Shown: piece after piece, positions 5,221-5,992 of the stretch | How the letters are laid out: each line of letters begins with the position of its first letter | Numbering within the stretch: position 1 is the stretch's first letter | DNA from: Clostridiales bacterium UBA4696 | GTDB taxonomy: Bacteria > Bacillota > Clostridia > Oscillospirales > Oscillospiraceae | DNA length: 5,992 bases | NCBI GenBank assembly: GCA_002404795.1 | Contig: DHKK01000189.1 | Coordinates: 1-5,992, forward strand | Direction: 5' to 3' | Program-made: the position numbers and the translations under genes | The notes under the pieces: model-generated | Databases searched by the model: none | The model's input: only the letters and a program-made list of their open reading frames with translations | Told to the model about the DNA's origin: nothing

Positions 5221-5877
5221 TTGGACGCGAAATTACTGGACCTGCTGGAGCAGATCGCAAAGGCGATCGCAGCACAATTCGGCAGCAACTGCGAAGTGGT
5301 GATCCATGAGCTTTCCGGCAAAAGCGCCTATTCCTCGATCGTTGCGATCGAAAACGGGCATGTGACCGGCCGCAAGGTGGGCGATGGGCCCTCCCATGTG
5401 GTGCTGGAGCAGCTGGGGCACGAGGATGACAGCGCACGGGATCAGCTTGCGTATCTGACGCGCACAAAGGACGGAAAGATCCTGAAATCCTCCTCTGTGT
5501 ATATCCGTGACGAGTCCGGAAAGGTCTCCGGGATCCTGGGGATCAACTATGACATTTCCATGATGCAGCTGTTTGAAAACTCGCTGCACGACTTCATCTC
5601 GGCCGATCAGCACGCGAGCCGCGAACCTGAGCGCATCACGCTCAACGTGGCGGATCTGCTCGACGACCTCATCCGGCAGGCGGACGAACTGGTTGGAAAA
5701 CCGGTCGCGCTGATGACGAAAGACGACAAGGTCAAGGCCATCCGCTATCTCAGTAATTCCGGCGCTCTTCTGATTACCAAATCCGGCGATAAAATAGCGA
5801 AGCATTTCGGCATATCCAAGTACACTCTCTATTCATATCTAGATAACAGTAAAACAGGAGGAACAAACGAACTATGA
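5221..5877 (+). CDS. YheO/DauR-type PAS-HTH transcriptional regulator
   Basis: A 218-residue cytoplasmic regulator. The N-terminal YheO-like PAS domain (about residues 5-115) contains CEVVIHEL (24-31), the family motif GHVTGRKVGDGPS (46-58) and ILGINYD (105-111). A C-terminal DauR-type helix-turn-helix (about 160-210) contains AIRYLSNSGALLITKSGDKIA (173-193) and GISKYTLYSYL (197-207). DauR represses D-arginine catabolism in Pseudomonas, and relatives often sit beside amino-acid or PLP-enzyme genes. It starts at TTG 5221 because of the strong ribosome binding site at 5206. The likely promoter is more than 300 bases upstream, with the palindromic element forming almost the whole leader. Its stop codon overlaps the start of the next gene (ATGA), so the two are translationally coupled, and it may control that gene. 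Ligand unknown. Confidence 0.88.
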   Translation: MDAKLLDLLEQIAKAIAAQFGSNCEVVIHELSGKSAYSSIVAIENGHVTGRKVGDGPSHVVLEQLGHEDDSARDQLAYLTRTKDGKILKSSSVYIRDESGKVSGILGINYDISMMQLFENSLHDFISADQHASREPERITLNVADLLDDLIRQADELVGKPVALMTKDDKVKAIRYLSNSGALLITKSGDKIAKHFGISKYTLYSYLDNSKTGGTNEL

Positions 5878-5992
5878 GCAAGATCGATCTCACCATCCAC
5901 AAGGAAGGCCTGGCGCACAACATCCAGAAGGCCAAGGAAAACAACATCATCATCCCGACCATCGCGCAGATGCAGAACCCGGACCTGATCCC
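5874..5992 (+). CDS. N-terminal fragment, possibly a PLP-dependent enzyme
   Basis: Only 39 codons are visible before the right edge. The ATG overlaps the previous stop as ATGA, and AGGAGG (5856-5861) lies 12 nt upstream, inside the preceding gene. The start MSKIDLTIHKEGLAHNIQKA, followed by a segment rich in I and N and AQMQNPDLI, resembles from memory the N-terminus of PLP-dependent beta-subunit/lyase proteins (threonine synthase or cysteate synthase-like) found in clostridial amino-acid loci. No catalytic motif lies in the visible part, so the product call is tentative, while the gene itself is well supported by start site, overlap and codon use. Confidence 0.5.
   Translation, partial: MSKIDLTIHKEGLAHNIQKAKENNIIIPTIAQMQNPDLI

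Overview
The window looks like chromosome from a GC-rich anaerobic Firmicute, with an Oscillospiraceae-type gut clostridium as the best guess. This rests on GC-rich coding regions with AT-rich gaps, strong AGGAGG-type ribosome binding sites, sigma-A promoters, and gene families typical of amino-acid- and purine-fermenting clostridia. The assignment is inferred from style and gene content, not from a marker gene.

Layout. Bases 1-896 (minus strand) hold the first 298 codons of a YgeY-type M20 metallohydrolase, cut by the left edge. A divergent promoter region (897-1158) separates it from a plus-strand GntR/FadR-type regulator (1159-1872), which ends at a clear intrinsic terminator. A sigma-A promoter with an operator-like palindrome then drives a second YgeY-like M20 hydrolase (2101-3276) and a sodium:amino-acid symporter of the AGCS family (3349-4770), probably as one operon. 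The 450-base gap 4771-5220 holds a 3' hairpin, an AT-rich motif shared with the first divergent region, a promoter, and a 272-bp palindromic element. After it come a YheO/DauR-type PAS-HTH regulator (5221-5877, TTG start) and, overlapping it by ATGA, the first 39 codons of another gene, perhaps a PLP-dependent enzyme.

How it fits together. Two related amide/peptide-type hydrolases, an amino-acid importer and two regulators of catabolic type suggest a locus for uptake and breakdown of an amino acid or an amino-acid-derived amide. YgeY itself is known from selenium/purine-linked clusters, but no other gene of such a cluster is visible here, so the substrate is open.

Most notable: the element at 4905-5176. 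It has nearly perfect 27-bp terminal inverted repeats around two long hairpin arms. The central 48 bases of the arms are inverted copies of each other (36/48 identical). Their end hairpins differ by compensatory base-pair changes, and each is flanked by its own pair of hexamer direct repeats with identical spacing. It begins about where the upstream promoter should start transcription, so it is either a REPIN/MITE-like mobile repeat or a structured leader RNA of the regulator gene.
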